DNA of 64,000 nucleotides from Gonatopus flavifemur (GCA_018340375.1 JAFFJZ010000031.1:2418001-2482000), one strand, 5' to 3'; shown: positions 22,678-35,474, counted from the first letter of the stretch. The notes: generated from the letters alone by a model not told the origin. Numbers and translations are program-made.

Positions 22678-24777
22678 TATGGTGGGGTCATGGATTGCAG
22701 AGTATGATATCAGAAGAGGCTTTTGTGATTTCATATTTAGAAAACTCGAAGAAGAATTAGCGACTTTACCATAGCAAGAAAGGATTTGTGCATTGAAGTG
22801 GGATGAAATGTCGATCAAAAGCTTTGAAGAATTCTCGGAAAAACTGAATGCCATTGAAGCATTAGTTGATCTTGGTCCCCTTGGTTGAACCCATGAACGT
22901 GCAAGATATGTGTCCCTTTTTTGTCTCGACAGTTTAAATGCAAAAAATCCATGGCGCCAGCCAATTGCGTATTTTTCAACTGGAGCAGGTATGGCAGCAG
23001 AAAATATTACATTATTGGTAAAAGATTGCTTGAGTCGATTGGAAAAAATTGGTGCAGATGTAAAGTTATTGGTCTGTGATCGGGGTCATCAAATCGAAAA
23101 GCATTCAACAGAAATAACTTGAATGTATCAGAAACAGACTCATCTTTCGTCTTTAATGGGAAAACATATCACGCTTTGTTTGACTTTCCTCATCTGATCA
23201 AAAGATTAATGAGTGCATTCCGCAATCATAATGTATTATATGCTAAAGATAAACCCATTGCAGCATATAAAGATTTTGTTGAGACTTGGCATCATGATAA
23301 AGTTCTTGGCACTTCAAATCTGCTTTCCCACATCACAGAAGCACATATTTCACCTAATTCCTTTTCAGCAATGAACGTAAAACGAGCATTTCAAATGTTG
23401 AGCCATACATATGCAAGTGCAATACGACTGGCAGGAAAAGATCCACGAGGTCTAAGAACAACGACTTGGCAAGTCACTGCTGACTTTGTTGAATGCATGA
23501 ACACTGTTATTGATTCATGCAACGCCTACAGAATCTTATCCAAGAACCCAAGTAAACGTCCTTTATCTTTCAGAAATCCGCAAATTGAAAGTACATTGAC
23601 TGATTTTGCTCTATGGTCATCCGAATGGAAAGTTATAAGTGCTAGATGGGTAAAGGTTCAACAAGACCAAGCAAAAATGGAAAGTATTCAATTACAAAAT
23701 CAGTCGACAATCAATGTACAGCAAGTGGAAAAGAAGATGCCACAAAAATGAGTTACGCTTCCATGTCTTACTGGATTGCCTCTAACTGCACGGGCTATTG
23801 TCAACGTATATAACTCAATAACAACCAAGTACCCTCATTTCGATCTAGCAGCAGGATTATGTAACCAAGATTCCGTAGAACATCTATTCTCAAAGTTGAG
23901 ACAACGAGTTGGTCACAATCCTAATCCTACATCGAGAATGGTACACCTCTCTTCACGACACATTCTTTCCACTGGGTACATCCATGCAAGCGAAAAAGGT
24001 AATGTTCAGTGCCCAGAAGCAATCGCATTACTCAATCCTGTCAGCAATGTTTCGAAAGCTTTTGAAGTTCTTGATGACCCAATGAACGTTTCAACTCATG
24101 ATCAAGACTTTAGCGAAGAAGAGAATATTAACAATTCTGACCGAGAAAATAAAATGATTCAAACATTCATCAACAGTGATGAATTAGAAATAACTGAATT
24201 ATCAAATAATTCATCAGTCACATCTACGCCTTTTTTACATTCCACTTTCACACCAATGATCACCACAAAAACTGAGTACGAAAACAACGCTATCACATAT
24301 TTTGCAGGATATATATCATATCGGGTTTTAACGAAAACTCACTGCGAAGAATGTCGACAAATCATGACAAAAACCCCAATGAGAGAATTTAATTCAGATG
24401 AGTTTTATATAAAATTGAAAGAGTTTGAAAATCTAGATGAAGATGCTCCAGATGTAACTAAACTTGTGAGACCAACTGAAAATTCTGTTAACATCATATC
24501 AAATCAATTATGCCGTTTTTCTGAATGTTGGTCAAGTATTTGGACATCTACAAATTTAATGGACGACTTCATCGAAGAGCTGAAAGAAGCTACACAACAT
24601 ATATGCGAAGACTGGTTTGTGAAAATTCATCCATGTCATTTTCATCGTATGTTTGCTTTGAAATTGCTCATAAAAGTTAAACTGTATGCACGGACCAAAT
24701 ATAATAATAGAGCTGCTAAACAAACTGCGATTCAATATGGAAAAAATTGGAAAGTCAATAATGTAACCAATTCTTAA

Positions 24778-26503
24778 ACTTGGAGAAATGCCATGATCTT
24801 TTTGGTAAGTACATTTTTTAGATTAAGTCAATTAATGTGAATGATCTACATCTCTATTATTAATATTGTTATTGGAAATTACAATCATTTTTCAATATTA
24901 TTATTTTCAGGTTTTCAGTGATTATTGGAGTCTTGTAGACAATCTCATTTGCAGACAACTCTTTGCAATATCCTGAATACTTGAAAATCATATCGAATTA
25001 GAGTACACAAGTATTCTGAGACTGATTTGTGATGTTTAAGGTAAACGTCCCAGTGACCGAACATGCACCTATTTCCGAACAACATAAAACATAATCAATT
25101 AATGAGTATTTAATCAAATCATGGCCACCACCAGAATAATGGGGGAATTGTTATTCATTTTTCAATGGTGGTCATAATTTGAATGAATACTGAATAATTG
25201 ATGATATTTTATGTTGTTCGGAAATATGTTCATTACATATTAACAAAAAGACTTGTAGATTATTTTTTCCGTCAGTATGAAGATGGGAATATAAAGAATT
25301 TTTACATTTCAACTATCTTTCAAATAAATCCATTTCAGTTTCAAAAAGCATTATAGAACCTTGAATGATACTGAATCTTTTCGAAAATATTGTTTGCAAT
25401 CGAGTCCACTTCGATCAAATTATCAATTGAAATTTTTGATTCTATGTGATTAGATTTTATGGAATTCTCAGCTGAAATCTTAATTGTATCAATCTTAAAC
25501 ATAAAATGATTAATGCCGAACCACTGTTCCAAAACATGTTATTGAATAAAGATTTTATTGTAATTAAAAAAAAAAAAATAAAACAAAATTTAAACAATTT
25601 TTTGAATTGAACCCAGTGTTGTTCAAGTGATTTATTTATGTTTTATAACTTTTTAATTCACAAAATATGTTTCCATATTCAGAAGTCACACAGTTCAATT
25701 ATGATTTTATGATAAATTATTTGAAAAATACATGCTATGAAGAAATGTCAAAGAGAATTCCAAAAACACTTTTTTTCCAATAAAAATTATTGCAAATATT
25801 TTTCCTATTTCATGTTTCTAAATATATGCGCTCGTAGTTGAATGGAAATAACCTTCACTGACGATACATGATATACACTGTTTATCATTTTGTTTTACAA
25901 TCTGCAATGACATTATCCGACATTACCGACATTACGAATTTTTTATATGTGACACCTGGTCGCGAATTTTAGTACTAAAAAGTTGAACCCTTTTCGTAGT
26001 TGGGTTCAACTTCCATGCGGCGGTGTTAGTCAAAAAGTTGAACCACATATTTTGCCTTACGTTAGCAATCTCTCCCAACTCATCTCTGCTAAAACATTCC
26101 GAGCACCTACAGTGCTGTCTGGGGACTTTGCAAGCGAATCGGAACTCTGAAACGCTCGCAAGACGCTTGTAATTTGCGCGCAAGATGTTATATGGGACGT
26201 TGCCTCTACGTGAAGTCTCCGTTCTATCCACGTCCACCATTTATCCACGTGGAGTCCACGGAGATGCGACGTAGAAATCGGTGGATGTGCTGTTAGGGTT
26301 GTATTGATTTATTTCATTTTTCAATCGTATTCATAGGCGACTTATGGAATATAGAATAATAGACGTGTCTGAAGTAAGTAATTCCATAATCAATCAACAG
26401 TAATAAATTATTATTGTTGGTAATAAAATTTCTACTAACATATTTAAACAGTGATTTCGGAGTTAGTTTGAAGTGTACATACATTTTTCTTGAATTCGTA
26501 GTC
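24778..26503. other. 3' flank of the P element and decayed repeats
   Basis: A possible terminal P-element exon lies after TTTTCAG at about 24910. AATAAA at 25545 followed by an A-rich run near 25566 looks like the transcript end. From 25600 on I see AT-rich sequence, then two right ends of CCC..AGCAC MITEs (GTGCTGTCTGGGG near 26120, GTGCTGTTAGGG near 26290) without their left ends. Confidence 0.4.
25059..25231. repeat. Inverted repeat, TTCCGAACAACATAAAA arms
   Basis: GAACATGCACCTATTTCCGAAC...CATAAAAC against TTTTATGTTGTTCGGAAATA...GTTC around a short loop. May be a MITE or a P-element internal repeat. Confidence 0.55.
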
Positions 26504-26698
26504 ATGGGTTACCAAGATTCCGTAGTGCCGGGATGTACTTCTATACATCATGATACCAATCATTTCCCAAAGATTAGAATCAAAGGCCAAGGATGGTTAC
26601 GAGTCAATGGAAATCCTGTTCTCAACAAGCTGACGTATGATGAGATCTTGCAGAAAAGTATGCGTGTTTGTCGGAAACATTTTGCAAAAACTCATTAG
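26504..26698 (+). pseudogene. Isolated THAP domain exon
   Basis: MGYQDSVVPGCTSIHH..., FPKI, GWLRVNGNP, ILQKSMRVCRKHF: order of a THAP zinc finger, with Ser where the first Cys of the C2CH set is expected. It ends in TAG with no following domain and is unrelated in sequence to the THAP half at 19552. Probably the remains of another P-like element. Confidence 0.6.
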
Positions 26699-26764
26699 AT
26701 GTGTTTTTCTCAACGATTAAAACTAAAAGCCGAAGCAATTATCATCATGAAGTAATCAGTCTTA

Positions 26765-27085
26765 TGACTGGTTTGATGAAATCCTCCAACTCTGTCTATT
26801 ATCCGCTAACCGCTTAATTTCTGCATATCTACGACAACCCTTATCTTGTATAATTTGCTTCATATAACTTAATCTAGGTCTACCTCTTCGAGTTTTACCA
26901 TTCACTTTTCCTTCCAATATTGTTTTCAATGAGCTATCATGCCTTAAGGTGTGTTCTATCAGATTACTTCTTCTTTTCACGACCTGTCTATTTCTTCTGG
27001 TGGAAAGCCTGTTTCCTTTGTGCTATTCTTGCCCTTATTCCTCTTTCGCTTCTACCGTTTCCTGTAATTATGCTCCCTCGAGATT
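26765..27085 (-). pseudogene. Non-LTR retrotransposon (LINE) ORF2 C-terminal fragment
   Basis: Reads GRSERGIRARIAQRKQAFHQ, then after an internal deletion RRSNLIEHTLRHDSSLKTIL, EGKVNGKTRRGRPRLSYMKQ and an SW near the end, the conserved tail of insect endonuclease/reverse-transcriptase ORFs. All catalytic parts are missing. Confidence 0.75.
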
Positions 27086-27398
27086 GCTCAATTACATGTG
27101 CTCATAAGGTAACGTATAATATGTTATATTAATAATTTTCCAAAAGTGCAGAAGTTCTATTGAATGAAACTCCAACCATTTTTTTATTTGAAAGTCAGAT
27201 GTTTGAAGTACTTGAATTTCAACCAACACTATGAAAAATATATATATTTCTAATATATATAATTCTATGTATTGAAAACCTCTCATGTATCCAACTAATG
27301 AAATAAGATTAAATTACGAATTATTTACGCAAATTATAACAGTGGATAGTTTGTCTGGTAAAAATATCCACTGTTATGAAATATCCACACATCACGTA
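27086..27398. other. AT-rich spacer, nothing seen
   Basis: No repeat, motif or coding pattern recognised. Confidence 0.4.
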
Positions 27399-27566
27399 CA
27401 TATGGGGCATCATTCCATGCCAAATCAGCAGCGATTTCCCTTCACATTTTAGATTTGTTTCAAATTTTGAGGGGCGATAGAGGAACTCAAATGACAAAGT
27501 TTCGCCAAATTTTAGCCCCTTAGGAAGCCTCAAGTTTCACGTAAATTTTGGTTTTTTTAAATCTGG

Positions 27567-28068
27567 GGGGACTCAGAAATTGTGGAAGTTATGAATATTT
27601 TCGTGAAGTGATGCGCGTGAAATGGCGCCCCGGTCGATACCGTGAATAGCGCTTTCCAGTTTCAACGCAAAAAACCATCGACGGAACTTCTGATTCCCGA
27701 AAATTACAAGCGACAAAGTTTTTCCACTATGTTTGAAGAAGGTTTCCTGAAATTCCCAGATTTTTTACTCTAATTTTGAATGAGGTACGGACGGTTTTCT
27801 ATCAACGGGATTGAAATCATCGATACGCTGCGCTGTTAGAAAATCGTCCTTACTCCATTCAAAATTAGAGTGAAAAATCTGGGAATGTCAGGAAACCTTC
27901 TTCAAACATAGTGGAAAAACTTTGTTGTTTGAAGTTTTCGGGAATCAGAAGTTCCGTCGATGGTTTTTTGCGTTGAAACTGGAAGGCGCTATTCACGGTA
28001 TCGACCGGGGAGCGATTTCACGCGCATCACTTCACAAAAATATTCATAACTTCCACGATTTTTGGACT
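27567..28068. mobile_element. 500-bp near-perfect palindrome inserted in the left arm
   Basis: Arms run from GTGGAAGTTATGAATATTTTC to its inverse, meeting near 27820. The matching place in the right arm (about 32868-32880) has only the flanks, so it is an empty site. Confidence 0.75.
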
Positions 28069-28720
28069 CGGGTCCGTTTGCCCATAAACCGATTGTACTT
28101 GAGACCGTTTCCCCATAAAAATGTCAACCGACCCGTTTGTACGTAAGTCCGTTTGTACGTATGCCCGTTTGTACATAAAGATATTTGATCGTAATTATTG
28201 AGTGGTCCGATTTTCCATAGGTTCGTTTGTACGTAAAATGAATTAGACTTTTCAAAAATTAATTGCTCGCCTGTTTGTACGTAAGCCCGTTTCTACATAT
28301 GCCCGTTTGTACATAAAATATTTCTCCCATTATTTTCTCACTGTCCGTTTGTACGTAAGTCCGTTTGTACGTATGCCCGTTTGTACATAAAGATATTTGA
28401 TCGTAATTATTGAGTGGTCCGATTCTCCATAGGTTCGTTTGTACGTAAAATGAATTAGACTTTTCAAAAATTAATTGCTCGCCCGTTTGTACGTAAAGCC
28501 ATTTCTACATATGCCGGTTTGTACGTAAAACCGTTTCTACATATGCCCGTTTGTACGTAAAACCGTTTCTACATATGCCCGTTTGTACATAAAGATATTT
28601 GATCGTAATTATTGGGGCCGGTCCGTTTGCCCATGAACCGATTGTACTAGAGACCGTTTCCCCATAAAAATGTCAACCGACCCGTTTGTACGTATGCCCG
28701 TTTGTACATGAAATATATTC
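28069..28720 (+). repeat. CCGTTTGTACGTAAG minisatellite, left arm
   Basis: About 20 imperfect copies of a 15-19 bp word (CCGTTTGTACGTATG, CCGTTTCTACATATG, CCGATTGTAC) within longer units that include ATTTGATCGTAATTATTG. Confidence 0.85.
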
Positions 28721-28999
28721 TTCATTACTTTCTCACTGCGCGTTTCTAGATAAATTATTTCCCATTATTTTCGTCTTTAAATTAAATATCCCCTCTTCTA
28801 TTTTCGAATTTTGTTTACATAGGAATAGAAAGTTGTCTTGTTAACAATAAATTGTTAATTCAGCAATTTTGACGATCACATTTTTACGATGATCATTACA
28901 GGTTGATTTGTGCCAATCTTTATTGTGTGTGCAGCAATCCTCAATGAAAATAGAGAATAGGAATGAATTGGAATGAATTGAAATTCTATGCAATTGAAA

Positions 29000-29835
29000 A
29001 GTCTATCCAATGTGATTTGAATTTCATTCTGATGTAACTGCATTCATGAGAGTGGAACAAAATTTGACACATTTGCATCCATTTGAATTTTTATCCTTTT
29101 CAATGTTGAATTTGGGATATAATCTTTATTAAATTTAATGAATTCTCAAGTCGTCATTATTCAATTGACTTTTTTCATACTAAATATGGTATACAGGGTG
29201 ATTCACAACTCACGGATCATACTTTGCAAGCGTATTCCACGCATAAAAACAAACCACTTTCTCCTTTACCATTTTTCGATCTGTAGCTTAGTTTTTGAGT
29301 TATAAAAAAAATAAGTTGACCATTCAGGTCGCAAGTACATCGGCTAGTTCAATGATCGAAGAGTGTACTTATGTAGCTTTCACTTGATTGATTGAAGTCA
29401 ACTCTGAAACTAAGCTTTAGATCGAAAAATGGCAAAGGGAAAAGTTGCGTATTTTTATGCGTGGAATACGTCTGTGATTTATGATCAGAGTTGTGAATCA
29501 CTCTTTATACATTGAATCTGTTCCTACCATCCTTTATTCCCTATCCATTTTAATCACAGATTCGGAACACGAGTTTTTTCCAATTGAATTTCTAAAAACG
29601 ATAATCTTTATGGACTCCAATTGAGGTGGAAACCTTATTCAATTCATTCCAAATTTCATTGCAATGTAAGCATATTCGTGAGAGTGTAACAAAATTTGAT
29701 ACATTTTTATCCATTTGAATCTTTATTCTCCCCAATACTGGATTGGATCCACAAATGTTCATCCTTATAATGAATTTCCAATCGTCATCATTGAATTAAT
29801 CTCTTCACTGATCATGGTATATAGACATTGAAATC
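29000..29835. repeat. Direct duplication split by a MITE
   Basis: 29000-29193 and 29610-29835 share ordered words (CATTCATGAGAGTGGAACAAA / CATATTCGTGAGAGTGTAACA, AAATTTGA, ATGGTATA). Confidence 0.6.
29194..29505. mobile_element. 312-bp fold-back MITE, CAGGGTGATTCACAACTC ends
   Basis: Inverse ends with TA on both sides. A diverged direct copy of the flanks at 29610-29835 continues without the element, giving a paralogous empty site. A truncated copy of it sits in the right arm near 31895-31955. Confidence 0.8.
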
Positions 29836-30100
29836 GTTTCAATCTTTCTTTATTCCCTATCAATTTCAATCACAGATTCAGAATCCGGTCATTTTTTATG
29901 AGGCGGCAAGCAGCCCGCAAAAAAACTTTATTGGTCAATGGGATTCAATGAGCGTTTATTTACTAAACATAACATCATATAAATGTGAATTGTCAACATA
30001 CAGCAATAACCAACCTTTTGGGTCAAAGAGACCATGCAATGAATTTTCAATGTGAATATTATATCTGGATGTGAATAACATTTGTACATATTTTGAGCTT

Positions 30101-30418
30101 CTCCTGATGGAAAAATTTCTCTGAAGATTTCTGAAAATTTCATAGATTTCCAGTGAAGAGTTTATTAGATAATTTCAGATGTGTTCATAGTTTTTTTTTT
30201 CGAAGAGTTTCAGTGATTCTCAGGAAAGTTCAGTTCTTCAAAGATATTGATAGATATTCAGGGAAATTTTCAGTAAGAAAACGTATCCAATAAGCAAGAT
30301 TGTTTCAGAAGTTTTCAGAATTTGAACAAATTTTCATAGTTTTTCAGATTCTTACAGGGGTTTTCAGAATTTTCCAATGACACCCACAGCTTTTCAGAAA
30401 AATTTTCTTCACCAGGAG
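30101..30418. mobile_element. MITE, CTCCTGATGGAAAAATTT...AAATTTTCTTCACCAGGAG
   Basis: Imperfect inverted ends; interior is strings of TTTTCAGA words. Same end type as 18015-18165. Confidence 0.55.
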
Positions 30419-31015
30419 TTTGGAGTCGAGCCGCGTCTTATATCAGTCAGGGGCAGACATTTCGCCATCAACCGAGACAGCTCGTGGCTTCACTCTGGAA
30501 GTTCAAAATTCCTATCATTTTGAAAATCACGGAAGACCAGTCGGCAAACCCTTTGTAAAACAAATGATCACTTGTTCAATAACATTGTTGATCAATGACA
30601 TTTATAATTTTGAAATTAGGTATAATCGTATATTCGAACGGTCACAATAAATCCAAGGTGAGAGAAAATTGATGATCTGAAATGATTGATCTCATGCATG
30701 AATGATTTACATCCTAGTGAAATGAGATGAATTTATACAGGTTTGCAGTTGAGGGCTGATGAAATTGGCATTTGAATTTAGAAATTCCAAATTCACTCAC
30801 AATGGAAATAATCTGTCCTTGTCTCATTTAAGATCTCAATATTTTGTCTTCAATCATAAAAACATAAGCCAAATTTTTGTCAGGTTGATGTGTTTTCGAT
30901 TTGCAATCGTTATAATGTTGTAATTATCAAAATAACATGATGTGAATGTGAGTTGGATCGTTTTGTTCCCATTGGGTATCTTTTATGTGAGAGAATCAGA
31001 TTTGAAGAGGTGTGT

Positions 31016-31895
31016 ATGTGCAAGAACTGCTCAAATCTCATTACAAATGCTCGTATGCTCACATGTACGAATGAGGAGAAAATTTTAATTCGTCGAGAAT
31101 ATTATTAATAACATGTGTAGGGAGGGGGGGGGGCAAGAAAATTAATTAACGGTAGCCTTTTATTCTTTTATATTCCAAATAAATGAACCAGAACAAAAAA
31201 GTCATTTAAGAAATCGTTTTTCTTTTCCGATAAATGATATCATAGACATCTTATGAACCTGTTAGTCAAGTATTTGAGCTCGAATATGATATCAAATAAG
31301 TATAGTAGTGAAGTTAGAAGATGTGAATGAATTGATTTGGTTTTTTTTCTGAAGTGATGAACTGCCCTTATAACATTTTCAAATCTCCCATATTCAATAT
31401 GAGTGCAAGACATTATGTCTAAAAAATATCTCAATACGAATTTAAGAAGTCTTATGCAACACGAAAAGATATCTTCAAGACATCCAAAACAGTTCTTACT
31501 TCTAAAAGATATCTTTTAGAAGATCTAAAACTTGTCTTTCGGGATTATATCTTCAGGCCACCAAAAAAGCCAAATCAATTCATTCACATCTTTTAACTTC
31601 ACTACTATACTTATTTGATATTATATTCGACCTCGAATACTTGACCAACAGGTTCATAAGATGTCTATGATATCATTTATGGGAAAAGAAAAACGATTTC
31701 TTAAATGACTTTTTTGTTCTGGTTCATTTATTTGGAATATAAAAGAATAAAAGGCTACCGTTAATTAATTTTTTTGCCCCCTCCCCCATACACATGTTAT
31801 TAATAATATTCTCGACGAATTAAAATTTTCTCCTCATTCGTACATGTGAGCATACGAGCATTTGTAATGAGATTTGAGCAATTCTTGCACATTGT
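31016..31895. repeat. Central palindrome of the 27.4-33.3 kb element
   Basis: 31016-31440 and 31441-31895 are inverse copies (GTGCAAGAACTGCTCAAATC / GATTTGAGCAATTCTTGCAC), with the CCCCCC/GGGGGG run in each arm and AAGATATCTTCAAGAC words near the centre. Confidence 0.8.
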
Positions 31896-32439
31896 TTTTA
31901 TGCGTGGAATACGCTTGCAAAGTATGATCCGCGAGTTGTGAATCACCCTATATACCATATTTAGTATGAAAAAAGTCAATTGAATAATGACGACTTGAGA
32001 ATTCATTAAATCTAATAAAGATTATATCCCAAATTCAACATTGAAAAGGATAAAAATTCAAATGGATGCAAATGTGTCAAATTTTGTTCCACTCTCATGA
32101 ATGCAGTTACATCAGAATGAAATTCAAATCACATTGGATAGACTTTTCAATTGCATAGAATTTCAATTCATTCCAATTCATTCCTATTCTCCATTTTCAT
32201 TGAGGATTGCTGCACACACAATAAAGATTGGCACAAATCAACCTGTAATGATCATCGTAAAAATGTGATCGTCGAAATTGCTGAATTAACAATTTATTGT
32301 TAACAAGACAACTTTCTATTCCTGTGAAAACAAAATTCGAAAATAGAAGAGGGGATATTTAATTTAAAGACGAAAATAATGGGAAATAATTTATCTAGAA
32401 ACGCGCAGTGAGAAAGTAATGAAGAATATATTTCATGTA

Positions 32440-32870
32440 CAAACGGGCATAAGTACAAACGGGTGGTTGACATTTTTATGGGGAAACGGTCTCTAGTACA
32501 ATCGGTTCATGGGCAAACGGACCGGCCCCAATAATTACGATCAAATATCTTTATGTACAAACGGGCATATGTAGAAACGGTTTTACGTACAAACGGGCAT
32601 ATGTAGAAACGGTTTTACGTACAAACGGGCATATGTAGAAATGGCTTTACGTACGAACGGGCGAGCAATTAATTTTTGAAAAGTCCAATTCATTCTACGT
32701 GCAAACGAACCTATGGAGAATCGGACCACTCAATAATTACGATCAAATATCTTTATGTACAAACGGGCATACGTACAAACGGACTTACGTACAAACGGGT
32801 CGGTTGACATTTTTATGGGGAAACGGTCTCAAGTACAATCGGTTTATGGGCAAACGGACCGGCCCCCAAT
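32440..32870 (-). repeat. CCGTTTGTACGTAAG minisatellite, right arm (inverted)
   Basis: Same words as 28069-28720 in inverse orientation (CATACGTACAAACGG), with fewer units. Confidence 0.85.
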
Positions 32871-33299
32871 TTTTGAGTCCCCCCAGATTTCAAAGAACCA
32901 AAATTTCCGTGAAACTTGAGGCTATCACTATGAATTTTCTCAAATCCTTTAAAAATGGCATTTTTGGAGAAAATCGATTTGTTTATAAAAAAAAATTGTC
33001 TTGTTATTAAATTTTTGGTTGCTCTCCTTGAAAAGGATTTATCTCAAAAGAGACGCGGACCATACATATGTATGATTTTTTTCAGAATTTTTCATCATCC
33101 CATTCTTGAAATATTCCAAAATGCAACAAGAAAACATTTTTGTTTGTTTATCCTGCCAAATCTGCAAAAATGCTCTGAGGGGGTAAAATTTGGCGAAACT
33201 CCGTCATTTGAGTTCCTTTATCGCCCCTCAAAATTTGAAACAAATCGAAGATGTGAAGGGAAATCGCTGCTGATTTGGCATGGAATGCCCTATATACAA

Positions 33300-34189
33300 A
33301 TTGAAAATCAATTGTGCTAGTGAGCATCTCTGTCTCACCCCTCTTTTAATTGATGCTTCTCTTTTTTGACCCTCTTAATATATCTTTATTTCACTTGCTA
33401 ATTACTTGGAAAATCATTGCAAGTGTACAGAAGTTATGATGATAGTACATTCTATCATAAAATGCAACTTTGTATCTTCGTCACTCTATGAAAGAAGAAT
33501 AAAGTTGTGGAACATTGTTTTCTTGATATACTAATATTCTCAAATACTTTTCCAGAAAAATTCAATTACTGTCTCTGCTGAGTAGTTACCTTCGCTGGTT
33601 GAAGTCGCATAGCAAGTCATAAAAAAATGTTCTCACTATGAACCATTATGGATTTTGCACCAAGACATTCATAAGTGAACCACGAAGTCCTATGAATCTG
33701 TGCTGATGATGCATCATGAATACATATGAATGCATATTCATAAGTTTACCAACAACATTTTCTTATGAATTGCTATAAGACTTTCACTGCCCTGATGAAA
33801 ATGAAGCGTATACACAAAGCGAGAAGGAAACGTATACGAAGCGAAAAACGTTTTAACTCCCTCTGAATCAGTTCATGATTCAGTTCATGAATCAGTTCAA
33901 TGAACCTGTAGGATTGGTATGTCTTTGAAAATCATTTAAAGAACATGTTGCGAGCACATTTTGACGGCAGCATTGGGAATATCCATGAAGCTGTGCATTG
34001 GATGGATAATTTTGAATAGGAAACGTTTTCATCTCATCCTCATCGCCTGCATTAGTGGGATTTTGTTGAAGTGTATTTCCTACACTCACTACCTCCATTT
34101 CTTCTACCCATCTCTCTTTTTCTTTTCTTCATTGAATTAGATTATGAAATCGCCAATCACTTCTTCATGTTCTTCAAGTTTGGAGCAAA
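33300..34189. other. AT-rich spacer, nothing firm
   Basis: Contains a possible MITE edge near 33795 (GCCCTGATGAAAATGAAGCG). No gene. Confidence 0.4.
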
Positions 34190-34555
34190 TGTGAATCAAA
34201 CTCAAAGAAAAAAATTCTGTATCTGTTAGATCTGCGATAACAAAAACAAAGAAAATCGAGGGTCGAACTGCATGTGACGGATCCCTCTCTGGACTCGTTG
34301 CACAGCCAGATTGCAGTTACAAATTCTATCCGTATCTGACGGCATCCATCCGTAATGAGCTCCCCAACTGAGTTAATCTGCAATTATGGGTGAACATACA
34401 TGAACGGTATTTATGTCCAACGGTATTTATGTTATGTATCTGCCATCAGACGAGACTGGTGTCAATCCGTATTTTCCAGTGACAAAGTTGACGGTGTATA
34501 CCGGTAATGTTCTTAAACCGAATGTGATTGGAATTATAAGTGAACAAACTCACAG

Positions 34556-34803
34556 CAGTGTCTTCATATTTGACTCGCAAATGTTAAACACACAGATGCG
34601 ACTGTACATCCGTGTGAAAAAAGAGAGGGTGTGGTTGTGCGCACAACTTAGCATGCTTCCTCTATTGCTCATAGAATATTTGATGGGAGAGCGAAGGAGA
34701 AAGCATGCTGGAATGCGCGCGCAACCATATCCTCTCCTCTTTCACACGGATGTACAGTCGCATCTGGGTGTTTAACGTTTGCGAGTCAAATCTGAGGACA
34801 CTG
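34556..34803. mobile_element. 248-bp hAT-type MITE with 8-bp target duplication
   Basis: Ends CAGTGTCTTCATATTTGACT and AGTCAAATCTGAGGACACTG; ACTCACAG stands exactly on both sides (34548-34555, 34804-34811). The other arm of the host fold-back lacks it, which confirms the insertion. Confidence 0.9.
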
Positions 34804-35138
34804 ACTCACAGTTCCTAACAGCTTTGTATCCAGCTGACGCCCAATGGTTTCTATGATTACTCCCACCAGTTTATGATGATTTTGGGAATAAAAACTGGAG
34901 GAAACACACTTTCCCGTATTATTCATCTTTGGAGGAAAATTTGTTTATTAACTTGGAACATACACGAATATACTCCAAGAAGTTCATTTCATTCAATTAT
35001 CTTTTTCGTATTCTCCGAAAACACGCTTTTTTGAGCCCTTCTAAAGCAAGACCCCCTCAAGAATGGTAGCAGTCTCAGCTGCGATTGGAATTATTGTCGA
35101 AAACCGTTAGCCTTGGGATGGATACAGGACCGTAAAGA

Positions 35139-35256
35139 TGTAATTTCATGGGGCGTCGAGCATCAAGCGTCAACATTAGAAGGAAAGAGAAGAACTGTGT
35201 GACCTCTCTTTCTTTCTAATGTTGACGCTCGATGCTCGACGCCCCATGAAATTACA
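35139..35256. mobile_element. 118-bp near-perfect hairpin MITE
   Basis: TGTAATTTCATGGGGCGTCG and its inverse at the right end; arms of about 50 bp with a loop of about 15 bp. No clear target duplication. Confidence 0.75.
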
Positions 35257-35474
35257 GCTTAAGGAACAGTGAGCGTAGACGCTTGTGATTCCAGAGAAAT
35301 TCAGTTAGAGGAAAACTTACGATAAAGAACAGTCAGTCTCGCTATCCGGGTTTACGGATTGAAACCAGAGCCGTTGAATGCAGATATGCAGCGTATAGAT
35401 GGATTCATACGTTATTCCAGTTGGAGACGGTCAGGCTATTAATCACAGACAGAAGTAGATTGAAATATAACTAC

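Larger units (their letters stand above)
19552..24777 (+). pseudogene. P-element (THAP9-like) transposase, broken
   Basis: After an acceptor at 19551 the frame reads the second half of a THAP finger (CGLCKEHFTSDSFIG...LKRTAIPKI), a coiled coil (LLNKIKSLEKELSLSKNQN), then LRRLYHRIR and YFHSAATYTRLRKAG typical of P elements. The gene resumes at 22680 with ICALKWDEMSIKSFEEFSEK, NPWRQPIAYFSTGAGMAAEN, LLVCDRG, LFDFPHLIKRL and, to 24777, LAAGLCNQDSVEHLFSKLRQ, AGYISYR and CEECRQI. P transposases cut and paste DNA with GTP as cofactor. Lesions: frame changes near 20150 and 23110, stops at about 22772, 22885 and 23749, and a 2.2 kb insertion complex at 20430-22677. The first half of the THAP finger was not found. 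Confidence 0.85.
27399..33299. mobile_element. Giant nested palindrome, 5.9 kb
   Basis: Left arm from about 27399 (GGCATCATTCCATGCC...) and right arm to about 33299 are inverse copies, centred near 31440. The left arm has extra blocks (a palindrome at 27567-28068 and about 1.75 kb at 29265-31012), and the right arm has an extra 260 bp near 32920-33180. Both arms carry the minisatellite. No transposase is visible. Confidence 0.75.

Noticed and set aside
28069..32870. CRISPR array suggested by the regularly spaced GTTTGTACGTA words
   Set aside because: Insect nuclear DNA, repeat units variable in length and sequence, spacers not unique, and the array is mirrored in a palindrome.
34413..34775. 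120-codon open frame beginning in the left arm of the fold-back
   Set aside because: It crosses the boundary of a MITE with an exact 8-bp duplication and has an inverse copy in the other arm; the frame is a by-product.
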